Below are positions 54,236 through 63,726 of a stretch of 64,000 nucleotides of DNA, piece after piece. The notes under the pieces are model-generated. The model was not told the DNA's origin and ran no database searches. It worked only from the letters and a program-made list of their open reading frames with translations. A program made the translations under genes and the position numbers. Source of the DNA: Cytophagales bacterium (GTDB lineage Bacteria > Bacteroidota > Bacteroidia > Cytophagales > Thermoflexibacteraceae); NCBI GenBank assembly GCA_013298985.1, contig JAAFJS010000001.1, positions 31,855-95,854 of the forward strand. The letters run 5' to 3'. Position 1 is the stretch's first letter; each line of letters opens with the position of its first letter.

Positions 54236-54916
54236 TCATAATGTCTTTACCTTAGCTTTGGTCTGAAATTCTTTTAGATATAGAGGCTCAAAATACGCTA
54301 AATCAACAGGTTGTGATTTTTGCTGAAAAAACAAATCTCCTATGGCTTTGGCAGAAGGATAAATGTGGTCAATCAAAATAAGGTTTGGATTGGTACTTGC
54401 TTGCTTGCATTTTTTTGCACCATTTCCAAAAATGAGTATATCCGTTGCTTGTGCCGAAATCCAGTCTGCAAAGGAATCATCTGTAAAAACCAGTGGCTGG
54501 GTAGGATTGATGAGGTGCAAATGATGGTCAGCCAATAAAGTATAAACTTCCATGCGTCGCGCATCAATCATGGGACAGTAAAGAAAATTGGAATAGGCAG
54601 GAATTTGACTGACTTGATAAACCATTGACAACAAGGTATTTACTTCATACAATGGAATTTCTAAGGCATAGCACAAGCCTTTGGCTACCGAAGTCCCCAC
54701 GCGCAAGCCCGTATAGGAGCCAGGTCCCGCTGAGATAGCCACTCCTGTCAAGTCTTGCATACTTACCCTGGTATGATTTAAAACGCTGTCAATCAGTAAA
54801 GTAAGAGATGAAGAATGTGCCTTTTCAGTAAAAAGTTCGTAGCAGGCGAGTAACGTTTCTTCCTTGTGCAAGGCTACCGAGCAGACTTCTGTTGCCGTTT
54901 CTATGCTTAAAATCAT
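54236..54916 (-). CDS. tsaB: tRNA threonylcarbamoyladenosine biosynthesis protein TsaB
   Basis: A 226-residue member of the ASKHA fold that partners TsaD and TsaE in making the t6A37 modification on ANN-decoding tRNAs. The start MILSIETATEVCSVAL and the motif SAGPGSYTGLRVGTSVAKGL are diagnostic. The C-terminal half is more variable, as usual for TsaB. Unlike TsaD it lacks the metal-binding His pair, so it is the scaffold subunit. It has its own promoter and is a monocistronic core gene. Confidence 0.93.
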   Translation of the reverse strand: MILSIETATEVCSVALHKEETLLACYELFTEKAHSSSLTLLIDSVLNHTRVSMQDLTGVAISAGPGSYTGLRVGTSVAKGLCYALEIPLYEVNTLLSMVYQVSQIPAYSNFLYCPMIDARRMEVYTLLADHHLHLINPTQPLVFTDDSFADWISAQATDILIFGNGAKKCKQASTNPNLILIDHIYPSAKAIGDLFFQQKSQPVDLAYFEPLYLKEFQTKAKVKTL

Positions 54917-54939
54917 TGGTATATGTCAAATTTAAAATG

Positions 54940-54947
54940 CAAAGGTA
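54940..54947 (-). promoter_or_regulatory. Promoter -7 element of tsaB
   Basis: Minus-strand TACCTTTG (complement CAAAGGTA), 23 bases before the start codon. The nearest outer TTG (complement CAA at 54973-54975) is 25 bases away, slightly too far. Confidence 0.6.
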
Positions 54948-55074
54948 AGCCTAATCCTAAATTACATATAATCAATTACAAATAAATTTTCTTAAATGAT
55001 AAACTGTTTTTATGTGATAATTTTTGCTTGTTTTCGGACAATGATAGTAGTATTTTTACTGCAAATCCAATCGC

Positions 55075-56340
55075 ATGGCTAAAATTTTTGTATTAATTTT
55101 TCTAATATCCTTTTGTGCATTTCAAGCTGTCTATTCTCAAAAAAATACAATTTCTAATCCTGTATTGACCCAAAAATTAGATAGTATTTTTCGCAAAAAT
55201 CAGTTGGTTGGAATGTCTATTTTGGTCATCAAAAACAACCAGATAGTGTATGAAAACTATCTTGGCAAATCAGATATAGGCAGAGGAATCAAGGTTTCTC
55301 AGCAAACAGCCTATCGGGTGGCTTCCATCTCCAAAGTCGTTACGGCAGTGGCAGTGATGATGCTGGTTGAGCAAGGGCTTTTGGGCTTAGATGATGACAT
55401 CAATAAGCATTTTGGTTACTCAATTCGCAATCCCCATTTTCCTAATAAACCAATCACTATCAGGCAGTTACTTTCGCACACTTCTACCATTGCAGACTGG
55501 GCAGTTTGGGATAATTTTGCGCGGCTGACTTTTGGTACATCTCCTACGCCCTCTTTCAAAATTTTGTTCGATAGTGTCAATAACAAGCACTACCAACGAG
55601 AGGTATTTGTGGTCAAAGAACCCTCTAACTACTTCGCTTACTGTAATATAAGCTATGCAATGCTGGCAAGTCTGGTAGAAAAAATAAGTAAAAAGCGTTT
55701 TGATGTTTATTGCAACGAACTCATTTTCAAGCCCTTGGGCATGAAGTCCAGTTTCAATGCTCACGAATTGCCTCACCTGAATAATTTGGCAGTGCTTTAC
55801 CGCAAATATAGCGGCAAGTGGATTCCTCAAACGGATAATTTTGGAGGAGTTGCACCAGCGCAAAGGAATTTTGCCAATTACAAGTTAGGAACAAATGCTC
55901 TGCTGATAGGACCTCAGGGAAATCTGCGCGCCTCTGCCTTAGATTTGTACAAATTGACTATGATGCTGATGAACGGTGGGGAGTTTGGAGGGAAGCGGAT
56001 TTTGCAGGCAAATACAGTCAAAATGATGCAAGAAACGGCTTGGCTCCATGATGGTAAAAACGCAGATGGCAGGGAACTTGCGCTACAGGCGTGGGGGCTA
56101 GGTTTGCAAATTACGACTGACAAGGAAGGCATTGACAGGGTTTTTCCGAATACGAAAATGTGGGGACACGCGGGCGAGGCTTATGGACTAATTAGCGATA
56201 TGTACTTTGATTCGGAAAAGAAAAACGGGCTTATTTTTATCACTAATGGAAGCGGTATTCCCTTCAAAACCAAGTACAAAGCAGCACTTTTTGAGGTAGA
56301 AAAAGCAATATTTAAGGTGGTCTATGAAAGCATTTTTTGA
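55075..56340 (+). CDS. Serine hydrolase of the beta-lactamase class C/penicillin-binding family
   Basis: A 421-residue exported protein with a signal peptide (1-22, ending VYSQ). The active-site residues are all in place: Ser84-x-x-Lys87 in VASISKVV, Tyr189-x-Asn191 in FAYCNIS, and the third motif HAG in MWGHAGEAYGL. Members include esterases, D-amino-acid peptidases and AmpC-like beta-lactamases, and this version is more like the esterase or peptidase branch. There is no AmpR-type regulator next to it. It should act in the periplasm. A role in resistance should not be assumed. Confidence 0.88.
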   Translation: MAKIFVLIFLISFCAFQAVYSQKNTISNPVLTQKLDSIFRKNQLVGMSILVIKNNQIVYENYLGKSDIGRGIKVSQQTAYRVASISKVVTAVAVMMLVEQGLLGLDDDINKHFGYSIRNPHFPNKPITIRQLLSHTSTIADWAVWDNFARLTFGTSPTPSFKILFDSVNNKHYQREVFVVKEPSNYFAYCNISYAMLASLVEKISKKRFDVYCNELIFKPLGMKSSFNAHELPHLNNLAVLYRKYSGKWIPQTDNFGGVAPAQRNFANYKLGTNALLIGPQGNLRASALDLYKLTMMLMNGGEFGGKRILQANTVKMMQETAWLHDGKNADGRELALQAWGLGLQITTDKEGIDRVFPNTKMWGHAGEAYGLISDMYFDSEKKNGLIFITNGSGIPFKTKYKAALFEVEKAIFKVVYESIF

Positions 56341-56492
56341 TGAAATTTTGCTTAGTAACGAAATATAACTTCCTCATTTCAAAATATTCGCACAACAATT
56401 TTGGCTTTTATCCGTAAAACTTTGTAGTAAAATCCCTATTTTGCACCTCTACATTTATTTTTTGAGTTGAGATATTTTAAAAAATTAGAGCA

Positions 56493-59400
56493 ATGTCTTT
56501 GAAAAAAACCTGTATTCTTTTTGCGCTTCTTTGGGGGCATTTTCAGGCTGCCCAAGCGCAATCTTGGCAAAATTGTTATGACAGTGCAATATATTATTCT
56601 GAGCAACAAGACCACGCGCACGCGCTCGTATGGGCGGATAAGTTTATGGTTTTTTCAAATCATTTTGTTACCAAAAAGGAATTTTACGCCCATTACCAGG
56701 CTGTGGTAAGTCTTGCTTTTGATATTTATAGTTATCAAAACCAAAAAGAGAAAGGCATTGGGCAGTTATTAAATTGGCAGAAAAAACTGGCGGATATTCC
56801 TACTGAAAAAGCAAAAAACGCGATTGAAAATAACAAACAACTTTTGCAGTCAAGCCTTTTATTTTATTTGGGCGAGTTTAATTATAGGCAGGGCAACTAT
56901 ATAGAAGCGAAAAAACAATACGAAATAGCTCTCCAAGCACGAGAAAAATCACTGGGAAGCAAACACCCTCATACAAAGGAAAATCTGGAAAAACTGGGCA
57001 AGATGCTGGTCGAGATGGGCAATATGGCAGAAGCAGAGGAAATGCTTATGGAAAATAATGAGGTGGCTGAAGAGATTTACGGGAGGCTACACCCTAAGCG
57101 AGCCGCCGCACTCAACGAAATTGGAGATGTTTTTTCTGCCAAAAGTGACACTACCACTGCCATTTATTTTTACAATCAAGCAAAAGAAATTTATACGGAA
57201 CTCAATGATGGCTTGCAATCAGTTGGCTACGCGCACAACCTCGTAAGTCAGGGAGAACTGTACTACAAAATGGGGTTTTATACGGCGGTCGAAGCTCTCT
57301 ATCGCCAAGCGCAGTATATCTATGAAAAACACAATTTTACGCAAAAGGTAGAATATGCTGATTTACTCAACCGATTTAGCCTTTTGTACCTGCGCCTCAA
57401 TAATTTGGTAGATGCAAATAGGCTTGTATTACAGGCAAAAGAAATTCATGAAAAGGAATATAGCAATAAGCACCCCGCCTTCGCCAAAGATTTGCACGTA
57501 CTGGCAAGTATCTATCTTTCAGCAGGTTACTATATGCCAGCAGAAAAACTATTAAAAGAAGCCGCAGAAATTTATAGGCAAAGTGGTGTTACAAAGCAAA
57601 TAAATTATATGCTGACGATTAGTCAGTTAGCTGAGTGTTACGAGCAAACGAAGGAATTGAAAAAAGCTGATGAACTTTTTGTGTCAGTCATTGACAGTTT
57701 TCGTACGCACATCAGCGAGCAAAATATCGAGTTGGCGGGAATCCAAGCAAATCTGGCAAATCTGTATTATCACTTGGGCAAATATGAAGAGGCTCTCGAA
57801 CTGCACGAAAGCAGTTTGGAAACACGCTATGCGCTTTTAGATGAATCTCACCCCGAATTTTTGGAGTCTATCAACGATTTGAGCCTACTTTCGTGGGCAT
57901 ACAAAGAAATACCTGCCGCAGAAAAATATTTTGAACAGAGTATAGAAAATTATACCAAGCAGTTTAACCGCTATTTTTCTTTTTTGAGTGAACGGGAAAA
58001 AGAATTTTACTATAATCGTATTCGTTCTTTCTTTGAAAAATACAATTCTTTTGCCCTGCAAAGGAGCGCGCAAAAGCCTGCTATTTTGGGACAAATTTAC
58101 AATAACCAACTCCGAAACAAGGGCTTACTTTTCTATACCAGTCAGAATATCCGTGAGCAGGTGCTGGCAAGCAAGGACGAAAGCCTGTTTCAGAAATATC
58201 GCGGCTGGATACAGCTTAAAGAGCAGCTCTCAAAGGTCTATAAACTTGACCCACAGGATATTATCACTCAAAATATTCCTTTGGATTCGCTGGAAGATGT
58301 GGCTAACTTTATCGAGAAAGATTTGTCTTTACGCATCGCGATAACCAATACCAAATCAGGAAAAGAACAAGCACAAATCACGTGGAGGGACATTCAGAAA
58401 AAACTGAATAGCGACGAGGCGGCAGTCGAGATGATTCGTTTCCAAGAATTTCTGCCTGATTCGGGTGGGCGTTATTCTGATAAAATTTATTATGCTGCCC
58501 TCATTATCACTGCTAAAACTACTAAAAACCCCGCCTTGGTGCTGTTCGAAAATGGAGAAGAATTAGAAAAGAAGTACGTAAAGTTTTATAGAAATTCTAT
58601 CAAATTCAAACTCAAAGACAACAAGTCTTTCAGTTATTTTTGGCAAAAAATGGACACAGCAACTGCTCTCAAAGGCATCAAGAAAATTTATTTTTCTCCT
58701 GATGGCATTTATAACCAACTGAATATTAACACGTTGTTTGATAGTAAGCACCAGAAATTTGTAGTAGATAAAACGGAGATTCACACCCTGACCAATACTC
58801 GCGACCTCATAGCCCTGAAAGAGAAAATAGCATCAAAAACCACTACGAATATTGGCAAGGCTTTTTTGCTTGGTTTCCCTAATTACCACTTAAAAAAGCA
58901 AAAATTATCCTCGCATATTCCACTTCAGCAAGAAGAACCTCTCGAACTTTTGCCGCTTGTCAAGAATCAAAACATACGCACGCGTGGCGGTCGCGGTGGC
59001 TTCCGCGGTGGGCAAATCGAAGACCTGCCTGGTACGAAAGTAGAAATAGAAAATATAGCCAAAATTCTAAGCCAGTGCCAAGTCAAGAATCAAGTAGCAC
59101 TTGGCGATAGTGCCTTAGAAGGTAACATCAAGAATATCAATGACTTCACAGTGCTACATATTGGTACACATGGCTTTTTTAGCCCTACCGAATTAGAGGA
59201 GGAGAAGAAAAACTCAGATTCTATTCGTTTAGAAAGCAACTTAAATAATCCGCTACTCAATTCAGGCTTGCTTTTGGCGGGCGCAGACAATGCTTTTTCG
59301 CAGGAAACCTTGCTTGCCGAAATCAATGCGCTACAAAAAGGAGGCATCTACGAAGATGGGATTCTTACCGCCTACGAAGCCATGAACCTGAACTTGACCC

Positions 59401-59690
59401 ATACGGATTTGGTGATTTTGAGTGCCTGCGAAACGGGTTTGGGCGAGATTCGAAACGGTGAAGGTGTATATGGTCTGCAACGTGCTTTCCAAACGGCGGG
59501 TGCAAAAACAATCGTGATGAGCCTCTGGAAAGTGAGTGATGAAGCTACACAACTTCTCATGGAATATTTTTATACAGATTACTGCAAAACCAAAAACAAA
59601 CGCCAATCATTCATTTCCGCCCAACTCAGGCTTAGGGAAACTTTCCCTGACCCTTACTATTGGGGTGCTTTTGTGATGATTGGGGAGTAG
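56493..59690 (+). CDS. Exported TPR-CHAT protein
   Basis: A 1065-residue protein. A signal peptide (1-22, ending AQAQ) directs export. Residues about 30-500 are TPR repeats of the Kinesin-light-chain type (ALQAREKSLGSKHPHTKENLEKLG). A coiled linker leads to the CHAT domain (about 670-1065) with the dyad His893 in HIGTHGFF and Cys979 in LSACETGLG. The end AGAKTIVMSLWKVSDEAT is typical of the family. Between the CHAT halves, residues 831-841 are an odd Arg-Gly-rich stretch (RGGRGGFRGGQ). TPR-CHAT proteins are common in Bacteroidota and Cyanobacteria, but their function is largely unknown. Export is inferred from the signal peptide, which sets it apart from the cytoplasmic CHAT-AAA protein at 45 kb. 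Confidence 0.9.
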   Translation: MSLKKTCILFALLWGHFQAAQAQSWQNCYDSAIYYSEQQDHAHALVWADKFMVFSNHFVTKKEFYAHYQAVVSLAFDIYSYQNQKEKGIGQLLNWQKKLADIPTEKAKNAIENNKQLLQSSLLFYLGEFNYRQGNYIEAKKQYEIALQAREKSLGSKHPHTKENLEKLGKMLVEMGNMAEAEEMLMENNEVAEEIYGRLHPKRAAALNEIGDVFSAKSDTTTAIYFYNQAKEIYTELNDGLQSVGYAHNLVSQGELYYKMGFYTAVEALYRQAQYIYEKHNFTQKVEYADLLNRFSLLYLRLNNLVDANRLVLQAKEIHEKEYSNKHPAFAKDLHVLASIYLSAGYYMPAEKLLKEAAEIYRQSGVTKQINYMLTISQLAECYEQTKELKKADELFVSVIDSFRTHISEQNIELAGIQANLANLYYHLGKYEEALELHESSLETRYALLDESHPEFLESINDLSLLSWAYKEIPAAEKYFEQSIENYTKQFNRYFSFLSEREKEFYYNRIRSFFEKYNSFALQRSAQKPAILGQIYNNQLRNKGLLFYTSQNIREQVLASKDESLFQKYRGWIQLKEQLSKVYKLDPQDIITQNIPLDSLEDVANFIEKDLSLRIAITNTKSGKEQAQITWRDIQKKLNSDEAAVEMIRFQEFLPDSGGRYSDKIYYAALIITAKTTKNPALVLFENGEELEKKYVKFYRNSIKFKLKDNKSFSYFWQKMDTATALKGIKKIYFSPDGIYNQLNINTLFDSKHQKFVVDKTEIHTLTNTRDLIALKEKIASKTTTNIGKAFLLGFPNYHLKKQKLSSHIPLQQEEPLELLPLVKNQNIRTRGGRGGFRGGQIEDLPGTKVEIENIAKILSQCQVKNQVALGDSALEGNIKNINDFTVLHIGTHGFFSPTELEEEKKNSDSIRLESNLNNPLLNSGLLLAGADNAFSQETLLAEINALQKGGIYEDGILTAYEAMNLNLTHTDLVILSACETGLGEIRNGEGVYGLQRAFQTAGAKTIVMSLWKVSDEATQLLMEYFYTDYCKTKNKRQSFISAQLRLRETFPDPYYWGAFVMIGE

Positions 59691-59720
59691 TGATGATTGA
59701 TAAATTATTGTAGAACTTTG

Positions 59721-60086
59721 ATGGAGTTTAACTATAAATCTATGAAAATCTCTGGCAAAGAAGGCGAAGATATTGCTGTTAAGTATTTGGAAAGCAAGGG
59801 CTATCAAATCTTGGCGCGCAACTACCGCGTGAAACGTCAGGAAATAGACATTATAGCCCAAGAGGAGGGCATTTTCGTTTTTGTAGAGGTAAAAAGTCGG
59901 AGCAGTAGCGATTTTGGTTTTCCCGAAGATTTCCTTTCACCACCGCAAGAAGAAAGAATCAGGAACGCAGCGATTGCGTATTTGAGTGAGAAAAAAATCC
60001 TTGCCCAAGACATTCGTTTTGACATTATCAGTATTTTGATAAATGGGCAAACACCTGATATTGAGCATTTTGAAGATGCTTTTTAG
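59721..60086 (+). CDS. YraN family (UPF0102) endonuclease-like protein
   Basis: A 121-residue protein with the YraN signature. It has GKEGEDIAVKYLESKGYQILARNYR followed by the PD-(D/E)xK core EIDIIAQEEGIFVFVEVKSR, with catalytic candidates Asp, Glu and Lys. The family is nuclease-like by fold and its cellular role is unsettled, with links to recombination and Holliday junctions suggested. The ATG at 59721 gives the normal N-terminus, whereas a TTG at 59697 would add eight unlikely residues. Its last four bases overlap the end of the convergent DUF1800 gene. Confidence 0.9.
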   Translation: MEFNYKSMKISGKEGEDIAVKYLESKGYQILARNYRVKRQEIDIIAQEEGIFVFVEVKSRSSSDFGFPEDFLSPPQEERIRNAAIAYLSEKKILAQDIRFDIISILINGQTPDIEHFEDAF

Positions 60087-61480
60087 CAGAGTTGGTACTC
60101 AGGCAGTGAAGTTACCGCTATCGCCAAATTTTTCTGATTTTCTTCTTTGTTTGCGCCATAGCTCATTTGCGATAAAAGGTTTTTGTTAGTCGCTGAAAGT
60201 GGAACTTGCAAAAGAAAATTTGCAACGCTTTCTGTGGTGTCATTTTGTTTGAAAATGCCTTCAAACTGCGCCCAATCAAAGGTAGCCTTGATAGATTGGA
60301 GTTTTCGTTTAGCAAAAAAATCCGTATTTACATCACCGTCTTCTTTTGCCTGCAAGGGAATTTCCACCATTCTATACAGGATTTGGGGTAGCAAAGTCCT
60401 AATCACGACCGTTGTGCTGTCAATCCATGCGCGACCTTCTTTCCAGCCCGCTACGTTAGGCGGATAAAAAAGCATCTGTCCCAACACTTTTTGAAGGAAC
60501 AAAAGTGGTTCTTTTTCAGTAAAACCCAAGTTAAATTGTTTGCGAAGTGTAGAGATGTACTCAATGGGCGATTTGATTCTTACGCCAACATTGGAGGCTT
60601 CATAAAACCAATCTGCTGTCAAAATCTCTTTCATTAGCGCGCCAATATCATAGTTAGACTGATAAAAATTATCAGATAATTGATTGACTATCTGATTATT
60701 GACTTTTTCATTGACAAAGTATTGATAAATTTTGGTGGTTACGAACTTAGCTGTTTGTTTGTTTTCCAAAATCATATTCAAAATGTCTTCTCCCTCAAAT
60801 TTACCCGTTTTGCCAAAAAACATTTTTTCACCAAAATCATGTTTAAACTTACGGAAAACAAAGTTTCCATTTTGCTCAAAATCCCAACCTGTGAACGCCC
60901 TTGCCGCATTTTTGATGTCTTGCTCGGTATAATTGCCTCTGCCCAAGGTAAATAACTCCATGACTTCGCGGGCAAAATTTTCGTTTGGGCTATCTTTTTT
61001 GTTCTGTTTGTTGTTGAGAAATTGCAACATTTCAGCATCTTTGGAAATGGCGTGAAGCATATCGCCAAACTTGCCAAGTGCGTGCTTGCGAAGCGTATTG
61101 TTTTGATTTTGGACAAAAAAGGCATTTTTGGCATGGCAGGCAAAATGTCCATGCCAAAATAGGGTCATTTTTTCGCGCAACATTCCTTCACTTTCTGCCA
61201 TTCTATCTAACCACAAGAGGTTTAAATCTTTGATTTTGGAAATGGATTCGCGAATCATCTCCTTTTTTTCCTCTTTGTCCGCAAACATAAATTTCCCAAT
61301 TTTGACCTGATTTTCTTCTACTATTTTGAGGTCTTTGATGGTTTCACTTTCTTTAAATAGCTGATTGACAACCTCTTTGATAGATTTATTTTTGTTTTTT
61401 TCTATATTGGCTATGCTTTCCCCAAAGCCTGCGCGCAGGTAGAGGTGTTGGATTTTGGTTTGTTCGCTGACAGTTGGCAT
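60083..61480 (-). CDS. DUF1800 domain-containing protein
   Basis: A 465-residue protein that matches DUF1800 across its length. Signature stretches are LYLRAGFG at the start, REKMTLFWHGHFA, NENFAREVMELFTLGRGNYTEQDIKNAARAFTGW and PPNVAGWKEGRAWI. There is no signal peptide in this reading. DUF1800 proteins are usually encoded beside a DUF1501 partner, and the pair is thought to be exported or regulatory. No DUF1501 gene lies next to this one. The enzymatic role is unknown. The gene is intact and transcribed leftward. Confidence 0.9.
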   Translation of the reverse strand: MPTVSEQTKIQHLYLRAGFGESIANIEKNKNKSIKEVVNQLFKESETIKDLKIVEENQVKIGKFMFADKEEKKEMIRESISKIKDLNLLWLDRMAESEGMLREKMTLFWHGHFACHAKNAFFVQNQNNTLRKHALGKFGDMLHAISKDAEMLQFLNNKQNKKDSPNENFAREVMELFTLGRGNYTEQDIKNAARAFTGWDFEQNGNFVFRKFKHDFGEKMFFGKTGKFEGEDILNMILENKQTAKFVTTKIYQYFVNEKVNNQIVNQLSDNFYQSNYDIGALMKEILTADWFYEASNVGVRIKSPIEYISTLRKQFNLGFTEKEPLLFLQKVLGQMLFYPPNVAGWKEGRAWIDSTTVVIRTLLPQILYRMVEIPLQAKEDGDVNTDFFAKRKLQSIKATFDWAQFEGIFKQNDTTESVANFLLQVPLSATNKNLLSQMSYGANKEENQKNLAIAVTSLPEYQLC

Positions 61481-61561
61481 ACGCTAAAATGGCTATAATT
61501 TTTTATAAGATTTCAGACACATTTTAGATGCAAAAAGAGGAGAAAGGTTTAAAATGGATTT

Positions 61562-62134
61562 TTATTTTTTTCCAGTAAACTCGTCATACAGTTTTTGTGC
61601 TTTGGCAAGGGCATCTTCGAGTTTGTCGTTTTCAACCACCACATCAAATAATTTTTCGTACAGAAGTTCTTTGACAGCTTTGGCGATTCGTTCTGCGCGT
61701 TTGGCTTCGGACTCGGTGTTTCGCTTTTCGAGGCGTTCTTTCAACACCTCTACCGAGCTGACTTTGACAAAAATAGCAAGCGAATCTTCTTTATATCGTT
61801 TTTTTAATCGCAAACCACCTTCTACATCTACATCAAAAATCAAATTTTTGCCTTCTGCGCGCACACGTTCTATTTCTGATTTGAGTGTTCCATAATATGT
61901 ACCTTGATATACCTGCTCATACTCAGCAAATTCCTTGTTTTCTATCTTTTGTTCAAAATCTTCTTTAGTTAGGAAATAATAGTCTTTGCCTTCGACTTCG
62001 TAGTCGCGACGCGGGCGCGTAGTAGCTGATACCGAGAAAGTTAAATCTGGATTGGTTTCTAATAAATGCCTTACAATGGTTGTTTTCCCTGCGCCTGATG
62101 GTGCTGAAAAAATAATGAGCTTGGTATTATTCAT
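61562..62134 (-). CDS. gmk: Guanylate kinase
   Basis: A 190-residue enzyme that phosphorylates GMP to GDP. The P-loop is FSAPSGAGKTTIVRHLL (about residues 8-24). The GMP-binding segments VSATTRPRRDYEVEGKDYYFL and EYEQVYQGTYYGTL and the LIFDVDVEGGLRLKK strand are conserved, with the lid region RLEKRNTESEAKRAERI. The ATG complement at 62132-62134 is taken as the start, because an in-frame TTG six bases earlier would add only two residues. The gap to the DUF1800 gene is 81 bases, so the two may be cotranscribed. Confidence 0.96.
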   Translation of the reverse strand: MNNTKLIIFSAPSGAGKTTIVRHLLETNPDLTFSVSATTRPRRDYEVEGKDYYFLTKEDFEQKIENKEFAEYEQVYQGTYYGTLKSEIERVRAEGKNLIFDVDVEGGLRLKKRYKEDSLAIFVKVSSVEVLKERLEKRNTESEAKRAERIAKAVKELLYEKLFDVVVENDKLEDALAKAQKLYDEFTGKK

Positions 62135-62212
62135 GGTCAAAAATTAGCGCAATAGTTTAAAAAGTGAAATAAAAAAACAGCGTACCTAAAAAATAGGTTT
62201 TCAGACAAGAAT

Positions 62213-62283
62213 CCCACCGTTAAAACGGTGGATTAAAATAATAACTTTGCCTTAGTCCCACACGACAACTGTGGTGGGCTTTC
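62213..62283. repeat. Dispersed two-hairpin repeat, copy B
   Basis: The reverse complement of this 71-base stretch starts GAAAGCCCACC, has a variable hairpin (CCACA with TGTGG), a TTATTATTTTAA spacer and the palindrome TCCACCGTTTTAACGGTGGG. It shares design and both ends with copy A at 30667-30724, but the inner hairpin differs. It lies between lpdA and gmk, both leftward. Confidence 0.75.
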
Positions 62284-62310
62284 TATCAGTTTTTTTAGAT
62301 ACGCCAAAAA

Positions 62311-63726
62311 TTACATATTCAAAGCGCGATTGCCTGTGGCTACCAAGCACGCCTCTTTGAAAGCCTCTGTAAAGGTTGGGTGTGCGTGGCTCATGCGCGA
62401 CACATCTTCGGCGGAGGCGCGAAATTCCATTGCTACTACTGCCTCCGCAATCATGTCTGCGGCTCTGGGACCAATGATATGAACGCCCAAAATCTCATCT
62501 GTGGTCGCATCAGTAAGCACTTTTACCGTTCCGTCCAAGTCCATGCTGGCGCGTGCGCGACCAAGAGCCTTGAAAGGGAAAGCCCCAGTTTTATATTTTC
62601 TATTGCTTGTTTTTAATTCTTCCTCAGTGTAGCCAACGCCCGCCACCTCAGGCCAAGTATAAACGACATTGGGGATAAGCAAATAATTGATATGCGGTTT
62701 TTGTCCTGCTATTTGCTCGGCAACTACCACGCCCTCTTCCTCCGCTTTGTGGGCAAGCATCGCGCCTGTAACCACATCACCAATCGCATAAATGCCTTTT
62801 GTGGTGGTTTCTAAGTGGTTATTGACTTCTATTCTTCCTTTTTTGTCAGTGGTAATACCCGCATTTTCTAAGCCCAGCCCTTCGGTATAAGGTTTTCTAC
62901 CAATGGAAAGTAGGCAATAATCTCCTTTGAACTCGACTGTTTCGCCCTTTTCGTTTTCTGCTGTTACGGTAACTTCCTTGCCTTTTACGTTTGCGCCCGT
63001 AACCTTGTGTTTGAAGTAAAACTCAAAACCAAGTTTGCCCAAAACCTTTTGGAGTTCCTTGCCCATCGTTTTGTCCATCGAAGAAATGAGGGAATCCATA
63101 AATTCAATCACAATGACTTTTGCGCCAAGCCTTCCATAAATAGAGCCTATTTCCATGCCAATTACGCCACCACCAATGATGATGAGATTTTTTGGAACTT
63201 CTTGGAGTTCAAGGGCTTCGGTAGAGGTAATGATGCGTTTTTTGTCATAAGGAACAGACGGCAGAATGATAGGTTTTGAGCCAGTAGCTATGATGGTTTT
63301 GTCTGTTTCTATTTGTTTGGTTTCGCCACCCTCGCCTTGGTTTTTGGTGGGGGAGATTTTGATAGTATTTTTATCTACAAAAGAGCCATGCCCATAGTAG
63401 GTGTCAATTTTATTTTTTTTCATTAAGTAAGCAACACCATCACAGGTTTGTTTGACCACCTCACGCTTGCGCTGAATCATTTGCGCGAGATTCACTTTGA
63501 GGTCTTTGAGGTCGATGCCATGCGTTTTGAAAGTATGCGCGGCATTGTGGTAATGCTCTGAGGAATCAAGCAACGCCTTAGATGGAATACAGCCCACATT
63601 GAGGCAGGTGCCGCCAAGCGAGTTATATTTCTCGATGATGGCAGTTTTGAGTCCGAGCTGGGCGCAACGGATAGCGGCAATGTAGCCCCCTGGTCCTGAA
63701 CCAATTACTGTTACGTCGTATTTCAT
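62311..63726 (-). CDS. lpdA: Dihydrolipoyl dehydrogenase
   Basis: A 471-residue FAD-dependent E3 component that reoxidises lipoamide of the pyruvate and 2-oxoglutarate dehydrogenase and glycine cleavage complexes. The FAD-binding start is GSGPGGYIAAIRCA, and the redox-active disulfide sits in GGTCLNVGCIPSKAL. The NAD-binding fold is IIGGGVIGMEIGS, and the C-terminal catalytic His-Glu pair is in HAHPTFTEAF. There is no fused lipoyl domain. E1 and E2 genes are not in the window. A standalone lpdA is usual in this phylum. The repeat copy B separates it from gmk. Confidence 0.96.
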   Translation of the reverse strand: MKYDVTVIGSGPGGYIAAIRCAQLGLKTAIIEKYNSLGGTCLNVGCIPSKALLDSSEHYHNAAHTFKTHGIDLKDLKVNLAQMIQRKREVVKQTCDGVAYLMKKNKIDTYYGHGSFVDKNTIKISPTKNQGEGGETKQIETDKTIIATGSKPIILPSVPYDKKRIITSTEALELQEVPKNLIIIGGGVIGMEIGSIYGRLGAKVIVIEFMDSLISSMDKTMGKELQKVLGKLGFEFYFKHKVTGANVKGKEVTVTAENEKGETVEFKGDYCLLSIGRKPYTEGLGLENAGITTDKKGRIEVNNHLETTTKGIYAIGDVVTGAMLAHKAEEEGVVVAEQIAGQKPHINYLLIPNVVYTWPEVAGVGYTEEELKTSNRKYKTGAFPFKALGRARASMDLDGTVKVLTDATTDEILGVHIIGPRAADMIAEAVVAMEFRASAEDVSRMSHAHPTFTEAFKEACLVATGNRALNM

